Positions 46,901-58,900 of a stretch of 64,000 bases of DNA are shown piece after piece; positions within the stretch are counted from its first letter, which is position 1; the number at the start of each line of letters is the position of its first letter. Below the pieces are notes generated by a model, which had not been told where the DNA came from, did not search any database, and saw only the letters and a list, made by a program, of their open reading frames with translations. The DNA is from Zantedeschia hybrid cultivar (Eukaryota; Streptophyta; Magnoliopsida; Alismatales; Araceae), in assembly GCA_030544215.1 (NCBI GenBank), contig JARZZO010000004.1, positions 42,211,980 to 42,275,979 on the forward strand, given 5' to 3'. The position numbers and the translations under genes were made by a program.

Positions 46901-49900
46901 CCATCGAAATATGCAATTCACATCATGCTCCTAGTTTAAAATATGCAACGAAGTTTAATTAGGCTTCAAAATTAGGAGTTGTCTATTTTACTAAGAAAAT
47001 TAACATAAACAATCTAAGAATTAGTTAACAACCATAAAATAATCAGTAGATTTAAAATATATATCATATCCTATTTTTTTTCCCACCCAAAACGGTGAAA
47101 ACGTCTCCGGCAATGGGTGAAAATGTCTCCGGCGGCGGTGGGTGGCGGCGGCGGCAGGTGCGGCAGCGGCTCCTTCCCCTCCTTACCTTCCCCTCCCACT
47201 GCCAAAAATGGTCTGCCCCTCTCACAGATCTGTTTCTGTGAAAGGGGAAAGTGAAACACCCCTACACCCCTTCAAGGGGTATTTCATGGGCGTACTGGTT
47301 CGGTACCGGCCCGGTGCAGTTTTTATTTATTTATTTAAACACCGGTACCGGCCATTAATGGCTGAACCGATACCAGTACATACCGGTACCGACCGGTACT
47401 GCCATCAATGGGTGGCATAGAAGTGTATAGAAAGAGGACACCTCAGGGGGTTAGGTGGCATGGAAGTGTGTAGAAGGGGACACCTCAAAGGGACACTCGT
47501 TCTCACCCTAAGATCCGAGGATCTAGTCACCTCAGAAAAGTTCACCTCCCTTTAACCCCCCCCCCAAAGATGAAAATATCTACTCTAGGAATTAAGGAAG
47601 GTAACCTTACGTCTGGTGACCCTATCCCACAATCCTCCCCTATAGAAAGGAAGGGCAATTCCTCTTCCCGTCCTTATCTAGCCCAACCACACCCTATAGG
47701 AGGAGAGATAGAAGGAAAAGAAGGGAGAAGAAGGAAGGGAGATTATGCTCGGCCTAAGGCAAAAGACAATAGTCAAGAATTTTGTCACAGCTAAGGTAGG
47801 CATGTAATTACCCTACTCTGGTTATTTTCTATTTTAAGTTTGTTTTACTTATTTTTGCCTTATATTATAAAGAAAGTATGTGACCAATGATGTTTGCTAC
47901 ATCCGTTTTGTCGTTCTATATGTTAATAATTAATAAGTGCATATGTCCAATAGTTGCTTTGGCATGTTACACTTCATTGCTCCACTTGCACACATGTAAA
48001 AAGACATAACCTACGTAAAAAGACATAATCTATGTAAAGTAAACAACTCTAATTGACCAAAGTCACCTGACCTGTGCAATAACTCTAATTTTAACCCTCA
48101 ATACTACTAAAGATTTATTAAGGATTTTGCATCTAACGCATCTCCCCTGACCAAGCTGACTAAGAAAGTGGTGAAATTTGTACGGACTGAGGAATGTAAA
48201 TATAATTTCCAAGAGTTAAAAGAAAAAATTGACTTCAGCTCCAATTCTGGTATTATCAATTGGTATCGGAGGTGTTTACACCGATGCCTCCAGAAAAGGT
48301 CTAGGGTGCGTACTTATGCAGTATGAGAGGGTTGTGACTTATGCTTCTAGGCAGCTAAAAGACCACGAAATGAACTACCCCACCCATGACTTGGAACTGG
48401 CAGCAGTCATCCATCCTCTCTGAATTTGATGACATTACTTATATAGAGCTCGATTTGAAATCTTCACAGACCATCAGAGACTGAAATATATTTTCTTTCA
48501 AAAAGAGTTAAATTTAAGGCAATGAGAATGAGCAAAATTTATTAAGGATTATGATTTCACTTTACATCATCACCCTGGAAAAGCTAATGTGGTGGCAGAT
48601 GTAGAAAGAGATTAATGTCCTTACAATTACATCAGAAGTGGAAACTACTAATTGATTTCACTAAATGTAATCCTAAAGTCAAAAGTCTTCAGTCATTGAT
48701 GGCCCAGTTAACTATTCAACCAACTATAATTGAAGAGGTGATTAAGGCATAACAGTGTGACCTAAAAATTTAGGAAATGCTAGGAAAACTAGAAGTTTCG
48801 CAAGATCTAGAAGGTGCAATTAGATTTAAAGGTAGAATTTGTATTCCCAATAATGTAGAATTGAAGAAGAAACTAATGTTGAAAGCTCACAAGTCTAAAT
48901 ATTCTATTCATCCTAAAGCGACCAAGATGTGTTAAGACGTAAAGAGAACATTTTAGTGGCCAATTATGAAAAATGACATTGTTTAATTGGTTACTAAATG
49001 TTTTACTTGTCAGCAAATCAAAATTGAACATCAAAAGCCTGTTGGACCACTTCAGACATTAGATATTCCTATTTGGAAATGGGAACACATTACGATGGAC
49101 TTCGTGTCAAGTCTATAAAGACTAGGAAGAAGAATGATTCTATTTACGTAATTGTTGATCGATTGACTAAATTTGTCCACTTCCTAGCTATAAGAACGAA
49201 TCAGTCTTCTGAGGAGTTGGCGCGGATATATATAAATGAGATAGTTAAACTTCATGGGGTCCTTATCTCTATCATCTCTAATAGACTCCAAGTACACTAC
49301 TAGAGTTTAGAAGAGTCTACAAGAAGCATTGGTAATTCAACTAAAGTTCAGGTCTGCGTTTCATCCACAACAAATGAGAAATCAAAACAAACAATTCAGA
49401 CTCTTGAAGATATGCTTAGAGCATGTAGCCTCAAATGGCAAGGCAATTGGGAAGAATATCTTGCTTTGGTGGAATTTGCCTATAATAACAGTTATTATAT
49501 TAGCATTGAAATGGCTCTCTATAAGGCTCTTTATGGTATACCATATAGATCACCTTCATGATGGGCAGAAATTGGTGAGAAGAGATTTGTAGGGCCACAA
49601 ACTATATAGGATTGTATAGACGAAATTGAGGTAATCAGACAAAAGTTACAAGCATCAAAAGCCAGCAGGTTATTTGCAGCCTTTGGAGATCCCACAGTAG
49701 AAGTGGGAGGACTTGACCATGGACTTTGTTGTAGGTATGCCGCGAAATAGAAGGCAGCATGATGCTATTTGGGTGGCGGTTGATCATCTTACTAAATCAG
49801 CTCATTTTCTACCGATTAAACAGTCCCAACATGTAGAGAGCTTGGCACAGTTGTACATTGATGAGATTGTAAAGACCATTGTATCTGATAGAGATTCAAG

Positions 49901-52900
49901 ATTCACATCACGAGTTTGGAAGAGCATGCAATCAGCTTTGGGAACTCAATTGAGATTTAGTTCAGCATTTCATCTTCAAACGGATGGTCAATCAGAACGG
50001 ACCATTCAAACATTGGAAGATATGCTTAGAACATGTAGTCTTGATTGGAAGGACAGTTGGGACCGGCACTTAGCTTTGGTAGAATTTGCATATAATAATA
50101 GTTACCATTCCAGTATAGGTATGGCTCCATTTGAGGCACTGTATGGTCGACCTTGTAGATCCCCACTATGTTGGCATGAAGATAGTGATGATAGATTGGT
50201 GGGGCCAGAAGCAATTCAGGATTGTACTGAGAAGATCAAGACCATCAGGCAGAAGTTAGTAGTAGCTCAAAACCGACAAATGCAATATGCTAATAACCGG
50301 AGGAGAGATCTAGAGTTTGCAGAGGGTGATCATGTATTCTTAAAAGTCTCTTCTACTAGAGGTGTGATTTAGTTTGGTAAACATGGAAAGGTGAACCCAC
50401 GTTACATCGGGCCATTTCAGATTTTGGGTCGAGTGGGCAGAGTAGCTTACTAGTTAGCGTTGCCACTTGAGTTTGCTGGAGTTCATGATGTTTTTCATGT
50501 ATCAATGTTGAGAAAGTATGTGTATGACCCAGCTCATATTATTGATCACATTGCATTGGAAATAAAGCAAATTGGACATTTGAAGAAGAACTTATTCGTA
50601 TTCTGGATCGAAAGGTACAAGGATTAAGGTCAAAGAGCATTCCCATGGTCAAGGTGTTATGGCGCCATCACTCAATGGAAGATGCTACGGTTGACCCGAA
50701 AAATTTTCATGCGTAATAACATTATTCCAGTATGCATATGCACATGATTGTGCGGAAAAAAAAAACTACATGGCATATGCTCACATTAATGTGAGCTCAT
50801 GATATGGAAAATACGCATAGCACATGTTCATATTCATATGAGACCATGTTATGCAAAACAAAAATAAATAAACATACACATATGATATAAGGGTTGATGT
50901 TAAATGAAGGCCCTCTTATATGCATGGGAATACATAGAACTATATGCATATATTAGGAGGGCAATGGGGCAAGAAACATACCTAGGCCAAGAGGCCTTAA
51001 TCGAGGCTCTTGCAAAGGCCCAAAACAGCCCCGAATCGCTCCTATATGCTGTCCAAGATCAGCCCCTAAATCTCCTTGATAGCCTGAATGGAGGGGCCCA
51101 AAGGAGAGCCCTAAAATGCAGCAATAAAAATGCTCCAAACGCTGCAACATAAAGGCTCAAAACAGTCCCAAAACGGGCCTAAAACAGTCCCAAAATGAGC
51201 CCAAAATAGCCCCAAATAGAGGCCCAATAGCAAGGATAATAGGCCCAATGAGTGGCCCAATAAGGGACCCAATATAAAACCCAATAAGGAGTTCAAATGG
51301 ACTCAAAAACCAGTCCCACAGGGTTCCAAAACCTGCAGCCCAAAAAGAAAAATCTTCAAACTCCCAAAGTGGAAAATTTGCCCAAAATAGGAAGGAGCCA
51401 AGTGGTCCCCTCTCTCTCTCTCCCCCTTTATTTAAATAGGAAAGAAGGAGGGAGGAGAGACAGAGGAAGAACCGGTGGGAACCCCCACCGGTTCCAAGAG
51501 AGGAACCGGTGGGGGGTGGGAGTTCCCTCCCTCTTCTCTCTTTTGAAATTCAAAAAAATAAAAAATATAGGGGGGGAGATTAATTAAAGGTGAGAGTTAA
51601 TGGGTTCCTTAACCCTTTTCGCACTTGATTCAAGATCCCACTAAAAGAACCCCATTTAATCCCCCATCTTAACCCCTTTCACACTTTGGCCAAATGAGAA
51701 AATTAATTGGGCAAAGGCTCATTAAGAGCCAAAAGTCAAACAAAAAAGGGGAGAGAGAGGGGGAACCCCCACCGGTTTGCTCTCCAAACCGGTGGGGGGT
51801 CCAAACCGATGGCACCCCCCACCGGTTGGAATCGGTGGGGGTACCCACCGGACCCCCCCCTCTCATTCTCTCTCTTCTCTCACCCCTCTTGAATTAAAAA
51901 AGGGAAAAAGAGAAAGAGAGAGGAAGTAAACGGTGGCACCCCCCACCTCGGACTTCCCCGGTGGCACCCCCCACCGGGCCCAATTTGGGGCCTATAAATA
52001 GGACCCCATGGTCCTCAATGCAAAGACACACACACAAGGATATACACCACTCCATACACTTAAAGGGTGGAAATTTTTCAAGAAAAAGGTTCTGCTGCAT
52101 TCAAGACCAAACTCGGTGTTTCTCACCCGAGTTTGCTGCGTTTTGGAGGATCCTCTCGTCCCGGAGAGCTCTCTTCCTAAGGTTTATTCCTAAGGGGAAG
52201 CTCTGCCGATTTGTCTGTTGTAAAAGCCTTCTTCATAAGGCGAAGTGCTGCTGAAATGAAAATGACTATTCTATGTCAAACTGTGTGCCTGTGTCATCAA
52301 ATTAAATAATAAATATCATATTTTAATACTTTTAATATATATATATATATATAATTTTCTAATTACTCTAAAAATTGAATTAAAAATCTGTACATTCTCT
52401 TAACCTAATCTTGGCCTCACCCCATACATAACTAAGCATGGATTCATAAAAAGTATACTTAAGTTAAAGATGACTTAAATGCCCCTCATGATTAATTAAT
52501 TAATAAAACCTGTAAAAAAATTACTTTACATCAGTAAAATAAATATAAATATCAGAAATTTTCTATAAAAACCAGTAATATTCAGTAAAAATCAGAAACC
52601 TAATCTGAAAATCATATAAAACCAAAAATATGACTTAAGTACCCTTCATATATTTAATTAATTAATAAAAATCAGTAAATTATTAAAAAAATCAGAAAAA
52701 ATCAGAAAACCAAATCTGAAAATATATAAAATTTTTGAAATATCTAAAATACCCCCTAAAACTTAATGAAATTACAAAAATACCCTCATCCATAATAAAA
52801 ATTTGTAAACATCACAGATAATTCTTAAAAAAATGTCAAAACCTCTCCTATGTCTAAAATACCTTCCAAACTCTAATAAGATGGAGAATTACCAAAATAC

Positions 52901-55900
52901 CCTTACAACTCATATACATTTAAAATAACTCTAAAATATCTTCTAAGGTTTTGAAACCTTCCTAAAACATTAAAACTCATTTCACATACTAAAGTAACAA
53001 TAATACCTTTATACCTTCCAACTTGGCATAATTACAAAAATACCCTTATGGGTCTGAAATACTTGGAATCAATCCAGATAATTCGGAGTCAATCCAAAAC
53101 ACTTTAAAAAGTCTCCCAATCAATTATAAATCCATCCTAAACTTAGATGAGGCCAAGAGCTTAACCTAAAACATATCTTCATATGCATGTGCTGCCTATA
53201 GTAGTAGTGTTGCATGTTATAAGGGCATCAATGGATGGTTAATCAAATGTTGTCGAGCGGTTGCTTGACGTAATTAACACTGACCGAGGCTAGTAGAGAG
53301 AGGTCATATACTCGGATCTTGGCCTGATCCGAAGTCTCGGACTCCCTAAGGGCTAATCCTAAGCTCTCATAGTCCAATAAATAAGATAAATAAAACCGAC
53401 CTACATTTCTCCAGATAAACAAAAAACATCACGATAAGGATCCTCAAATCCGATAGGAGGAGACGGATAAGTTAGGTCCCCAAACAAACAGCTACCTGGG
53501 AATTGGAGGAGAAGATGCAAGAAAAGTATCCAGAACTATTCAGGTAAGAATATTTCAATTTTGATGACAAAATTATTTTGAGGAGAGAATATGTAACATT
53601 AGATTACTAGTATGTAATTAGCATAATTATATTATTAATTAATTTTGAGCTAACAGATTATGTATGTTAAAATATACACAAAGATTAAACTTGGTTGGTT
53701 AAATCCTATAAAATAATTAGATATGATCAATTATGATAGAAAACTTAGTATAAATCATAATCAGATTTAGATTAGAATGATTAATTAGAGATTAAAGATA
53801 AATATGCAATTATTAAAAGTAGGATGACCATTTGATGAATAATTATTTTATATAGTAGAAAACTAAAACCTATGATTAGAAATTTGTATTTTATTACTTA
53901 GTGCTTATCCTAAAAATATTAGTATTATATTAGATAGTGGGGCGGTCATAATTAGTATTAACTTAGTTAAAGTTAGTGGAATAGTTAAGTTAGTTTAACC
54001 TTGGTTAAAGTTAGTGGATTGGTCAAAATTAGTATTAACCATGGTTAGTATTAGTGGGATGGTTAAGTTAATGTAACTTGGATGGTTAGAATTAATAAAT
54101 TTTAAAGTCATTTAAGTAACCATGTTAAAACTAACTAAACCCATCCTATTTAAGGGACCTTAACTTGGATTTTGGCCTTAGTTTGGCATATTCTCTGCAC
54201 CAAAACGTGGGAGCAGCAAGGGAAGGATTTGGGAGGCTATCTTGAAGTGTTCTTGGTATTCTTGAAGAAGGTAGGTTGCATGGGTGCTTGTTTCATAAGA
54301 GTTTAGTTTAGTTAATCATAAATAAATAAATATGTAATATACTTTTTTATATCTTCAAATTATATGTTCTTGTGAAGTTCTAAAGTGTGAAATAGTTGAA
54401 TGATATAAGGATATAAAATTTTTAAAATCTTAGAATATATTAAGCATAGTAGAAGTTAAATTTCTGCAACCCAGATTTTTCTGTAACCCTTATGACAGTA
54501 GGGTAATCTTCAAATTTTTATGATTTTATTTTGTATATAAAACTTATAAAATTTTTATGACATAACTATGACATGATTGGACATCTTCATAAAAATCGGC
54601 ATAAATGTTCATATTCATATGGTAATACTTCTAGGTCAAGAAAAGGACTGTGATTTTCAGATACAGTTTTCTGAGTTCATTTAATAGCACGTTAGAACAT
54701 GAATTTTAGTGATTTATATATTTTACAAAATAATCTGAAATTTTTATGACCTAATACTCGTACTAGTGTAAATCTTCAGAAAAAGTTTCATATGATGATG
54801 CACTCAGGTCAGGTAACAGAATATAATTTCTAGATGTAGTTTTCGGACTTTATTTGATAGAATGTTACAACGTGAATTTTAGTAATTTACATATTTCACA
54901 AAATAATCTAAAATTTTTATGACATAATAGTCATACTAATATACATCTTCAGAAAAAAATTTATGAATTTGTATATTCTTATAGTAATGCTTCCATGTCC
55001 GGTAATATGGTATAATTTGTAGATATAGTTTTCAGATTTCATTATATAGCATGTTAGAACGTGAATTTTAGTAATTTATATGTTTTACAGAATGATCTAA
55101 ATTTTTTATTACATAATAGTTTCATTATTATACATCTTTATAAAAAGTTTCAAGAATTTTAATGTTCATATGATAATGGTTCCTGGTATGTGTAACATGG
55201 TTCATACTCCACTCTGACATTTCAGTAACTCAGGGATAATACCTTGATGTTTGATTTTCTGTTATCTTTGTGGAAAACCATTTGAGCCCAAACTTTTACT
55301 AGATGTACCTAATGTGAATTAGTACAATATGTAAAAATTTTAAGATTTTTAGAAGTACTTTTCTATGTTAATAAAATTAGTGTTTTAAATGTGGACAGAT
55401 TACTTATGTAGGAGATTTGTAATTTACTTATATGTGTTGTCTGAGTTTATAACTAGTTGTATTTAAATTCATCTTAGAACATGATTTATTTATCTTTTTA
55501 ATTATGATTTTGAGGTATTCTTAGTTTATGAATTCCTGAAAAAAAAATCTCTAAAGTGGTTAGTCATTCTCTTATGTATATGTTGTTGTAGCTACATAAA
55601 TATTAAGTTTGTTCTCATAATGTTAATAAATCTTGCCGATCGGACATAACCGCTAAATGAGTATTGTTTTGGGAAAATGGTGGTAACATCCCCACCAGGA
55701 CCCATTTATTATGGGGTTGCGTGCTACATCTAAAAAGGTGGGAGCCACCTCCAGAACCCATTAGCTCTGTTACCCGGGGGCCGCGGGTAGAAATTCTTTG
55801 TTAAGGTAGGGTGACGACCCTCGGGGTAGCGCTACGCCCATAACTTAGCTCTGTACATGCCTAGGAGCTCAGTTTCTGTGTTCTGTTTTTAGCTCATAAT

Positions 55901-58900
55901 GGCGATTGGATATGTGTCTGGGCATTTCTATAATAAGTAAGAACCTATGATCTGGAAAACAAATTTTATATCTTGCAATCTATATGTCATTTCAATAAAT
56001 CACTTAATAATCTTAAGTTCTGTATTCTGTTCTGTATTCTGGCCATGTTCATATATTGACAAACTTGTGTAGCTTTGATTCAGAGTTGGCATGATATTAT
56101 GAATCATGTATTTCAATTTCCTTATTGGCATACAGTTCTGATGCACATATGTATTATGTGATAGTTTTATTTTCTGTCAGGTTTAATGTTCCTATGTAAT
56201 GTACATATTCTACTTCAATTATTTGGATGGCAAATTCTTATGAAGGCAGCCTCATCTGCCTACTGAGTTACCATTTCTTTGGTACTCACGCCTACTTTTC
56301 AGGTGATCGGACAGAAGGAGAAGCAGAGTGAGTTTGAAGTGGAGTCACTCAGGGTTCGTATAAGACGACATCTCTTTTTGGGCGAACCTAGATGATTGAA
56401 CCATGTATATACTTATGCTTTTATTTTTGTTGGAATGTATAATGAAAATCCTGACATGTAAAAATGGCAATATACTATGCAGCGCTTTGGTATAATGTTG
56501 TGAATGGTGGAACTTCCTTAGTATTTAGATTTCTCTTACAAATTTTTATACTACGCTTCCATTTGAAACATAGTATCCTCCCAATTATCTATTCTGAGGG
56601 GTCTTTTCCCCATGTTGCGCTTTGGCCATCTCTGTAATTATTTTGTATATTATGGATTACCGGGCCGGGGCGTGCTCGCAAAGTAGACAAAAGGTCAATG
56701 TAGATCATCATAGGAGGGAGTTAAAGCCGGGGCGTGCACGCAAAGTAGACAAAAGGTCAATGTAGATCATCATAGAAAGGAGTTAAACCTTTGAAGAAGG
56801 AGACCATGTCTTCTTAAAAGTATCTCCAATCGAAGGGGTTATGTGGTTTGGGAAACATGGAAAGCTCAGACCACGTTATATTGCACCACTTATGATTTTG
56901 GATAGTATTAGGGAAGTGACATATAGACTAGCCTTACCGCCATATTGTCCAATGTACATCCAGTATTTCATGTCTTAATGTTACGAAAAAATATACCAGA
57001 TGAATCACATGTAATTGATTTTAAGTCTCTAGAAATTCAACCAGATTTATCTTATGAAGAGTAACCACTCCGCATCCTGGATCGAAAGGAGCAAATACTA
57101 AGAAATAAGACTATCTCCCTTGTCAAGGTGTTATGGCGCCATTACTCTTCAAAAAAAGCAACTTGGGAGTTAGAAGAAACGATGAAGAGGGAGCACCCAC
57201 AATTATTCGATAAGTAAATTTTAAAATTCGAGGACGAATTTTCTTTAAGGGGGTGAGGAAGTAACAACTGCTAGTTTTTATCGTTATTTATCATTGTTTA
57301 GAAATCGTATCCCTTTTGTTTCTTATCAAAGTGAGATCCACAATCTATCAATGAAAAGAACTCAAAGAGATTTACGACCCCCATAAAGACACAAAATCCA
57401 ACTTCAAAAGTTATGGTAGTCGAGGATTTTGAGTTCTGAGAAAGGTTAGAAATTAAAAGAAAAGTAGAATAATTTTATAAAAAATCATAACTAGAGATAG
57501 CAAGATCAGATGAAGATAATCTTGGTACCCAAACAATGGGTTTGAACTCCTCTATAAGTTTGGTGTTTTGAAAATTTTCTGATTCGAACATTTGATAAGT
57601 TGTATTGAAGTTTAAAGGTGAAATAGCAAAGAAATAATGGCTAGTCAATGGCAAAATTATTATTTTAGTAAACCTTAGGAGCATTTGTTACAAGTGGCAT
57701 AGGTGAAATTTTGACCAACTTCCAAGGGCAAAATAGTCATTTTTCATAAGTATATTGACTAGGAATTTTTTTAAAAAAAATTAAGATCAATTTGAGAAAA
57801 TTCCAGAAATTAGGCTATTGGGCCCTTAAACCATGCCTAATGGGCCTCAATAGGCCATCTTTAATAGGCCTTTTAGAAAGAGGACCCCTCAGGGGTTAGG
57901 TGGCAAAGAAGTGTGTAGAAAAAAGACACCTCAGGGGGGTTAGGTAACATGGAAGTGCGTAGAAAGTGGACACCTCAGGGGGTTAGGTGGTATAGAAGTG
58001 TGTAGAAAGAGGACACCTCAGGGGGTTAAGTGGCATGGAAGTGTGTAGAAAGGGAACACCTCATGGGGTTAGGTGGCATGGAAGTGTGTAAAAAGGGAAC
58101 ACCTCATGGGGTTAGGTGGCATGGAAGTGTGTAAAAAGAGGACACATCAAGGGGTTAGGTGGCATGAAAGTGTGTAGAAAAAGGACACCTCAGGAGGTTA
58201 GGTGGCATGAAAGTGTGTAGAAAGAGGATACCTCAAGGGGTTAGGTGGCATGGAAGTGTATAGAAGAGGACACCTCAAAAGGACACTTGTCCTCACCCTA
58301 GGACCTAAGGATCTAATCACCTTAGCAAAGTTCACCTCCCTTTACCCCCTTTAAATGAAAATATCTACAGTAGGAATTGAGCAAGGTAACCTCACCTCTG
58401 GTGACCCTATCCCTCCATCCTCCCATATAAATAGGAAGGGCAATTTCTCTTCCCTTCCCCATCTAGCCCACCTACACCATAAAGGGAGAGAGGAAAAGAG
58501 AGAAGAAAAGGCGAAGGGAGAAAAAAGAAGGGAAACTCTACTCGGCCTAAGGCAAAAGACAATAGTCGAGAATTTTGTCACAGCTAAGGTAGGTATATAC
58601 TTACCCTGGTTATTTTCTATTGTGAGTTTTTTTTCCTTATTTTTGCCTTATATTAAGAAGAAAGTATGTGACTGATGTTGTTTGCTATATCTGCTCTGTC
58701 GTTCTATATGTTAGTAATTAATAATTGCATATGTCCAAAAGTTGCTTTGGCATGTTACACCTCATTGCACCACCTGCACACATGTAAAAAGACAATCTAC
58801 GTAAAGTAAACAACTCTAATTGACCAAAGTCACATGACCTGTATACATAAATAATTCTGATTTTAACCAAAAATATGCCACACCATGTAGGAATTGCATT

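Larger units (their letters stand above)
42160..47410 (-). mobile_element. hAT transposon nested in the gypsy LTR
   Basis: 5251 bp with terminal inverted repeats CATGGATGGCAGTACCGGT (42160) and the complement at 47410 (CATTGATGGCAGTACCGGT), one mismatch in 19. The 43-bp minisatellite of the host LTR resumes at the right edge (GGTGGCATAG) where the left edge broke off (GGTGACAAT), which confirms the insertion; the target duplication is decayed. The left end has a second copy of the terminus at 42593. The transposase gene runs on the - strand. Confidence 0.88.
41720..48090 (+). repeat. Left LTR of the gypsy element, interrupted and truncated
   Basis: Its two parts, 41720-42159 and 47411-48090, align with 57260-58870 of the right LTR. 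It lacks about 200 bp present in the right LTR at 57418-57618 and its last third, and has only about two units of the 43-bp minisatellite. Its TATA position reads TATAGAAA instead of TATAAATA. Confidence 0.85.
49669..56680 (+). mobile_element. Second gypsy element, 5'-truncated, nested in the first
   Basis: Contents: integrase 49669-50693, a solo LTR (50699-53490), the chromodomain end 53496-53560, a polypurine tract, and the 3' LTR 53592-56680. No 5' LTR, gag, protease or reverse transcriptase is present. The left junction has 12-14 nt of homology (AAAAGCCAGCAG) between the host integrase and this element's own integrase, suggesting that a deletion removed its 5' part after insertion. Confidence 0.8.

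Noticed and set aside
46346..46975. CRISPR-like array
   Set aside because: Units of about 155 bp without unique spacers, in a plant transposon; this is a minisatellite.
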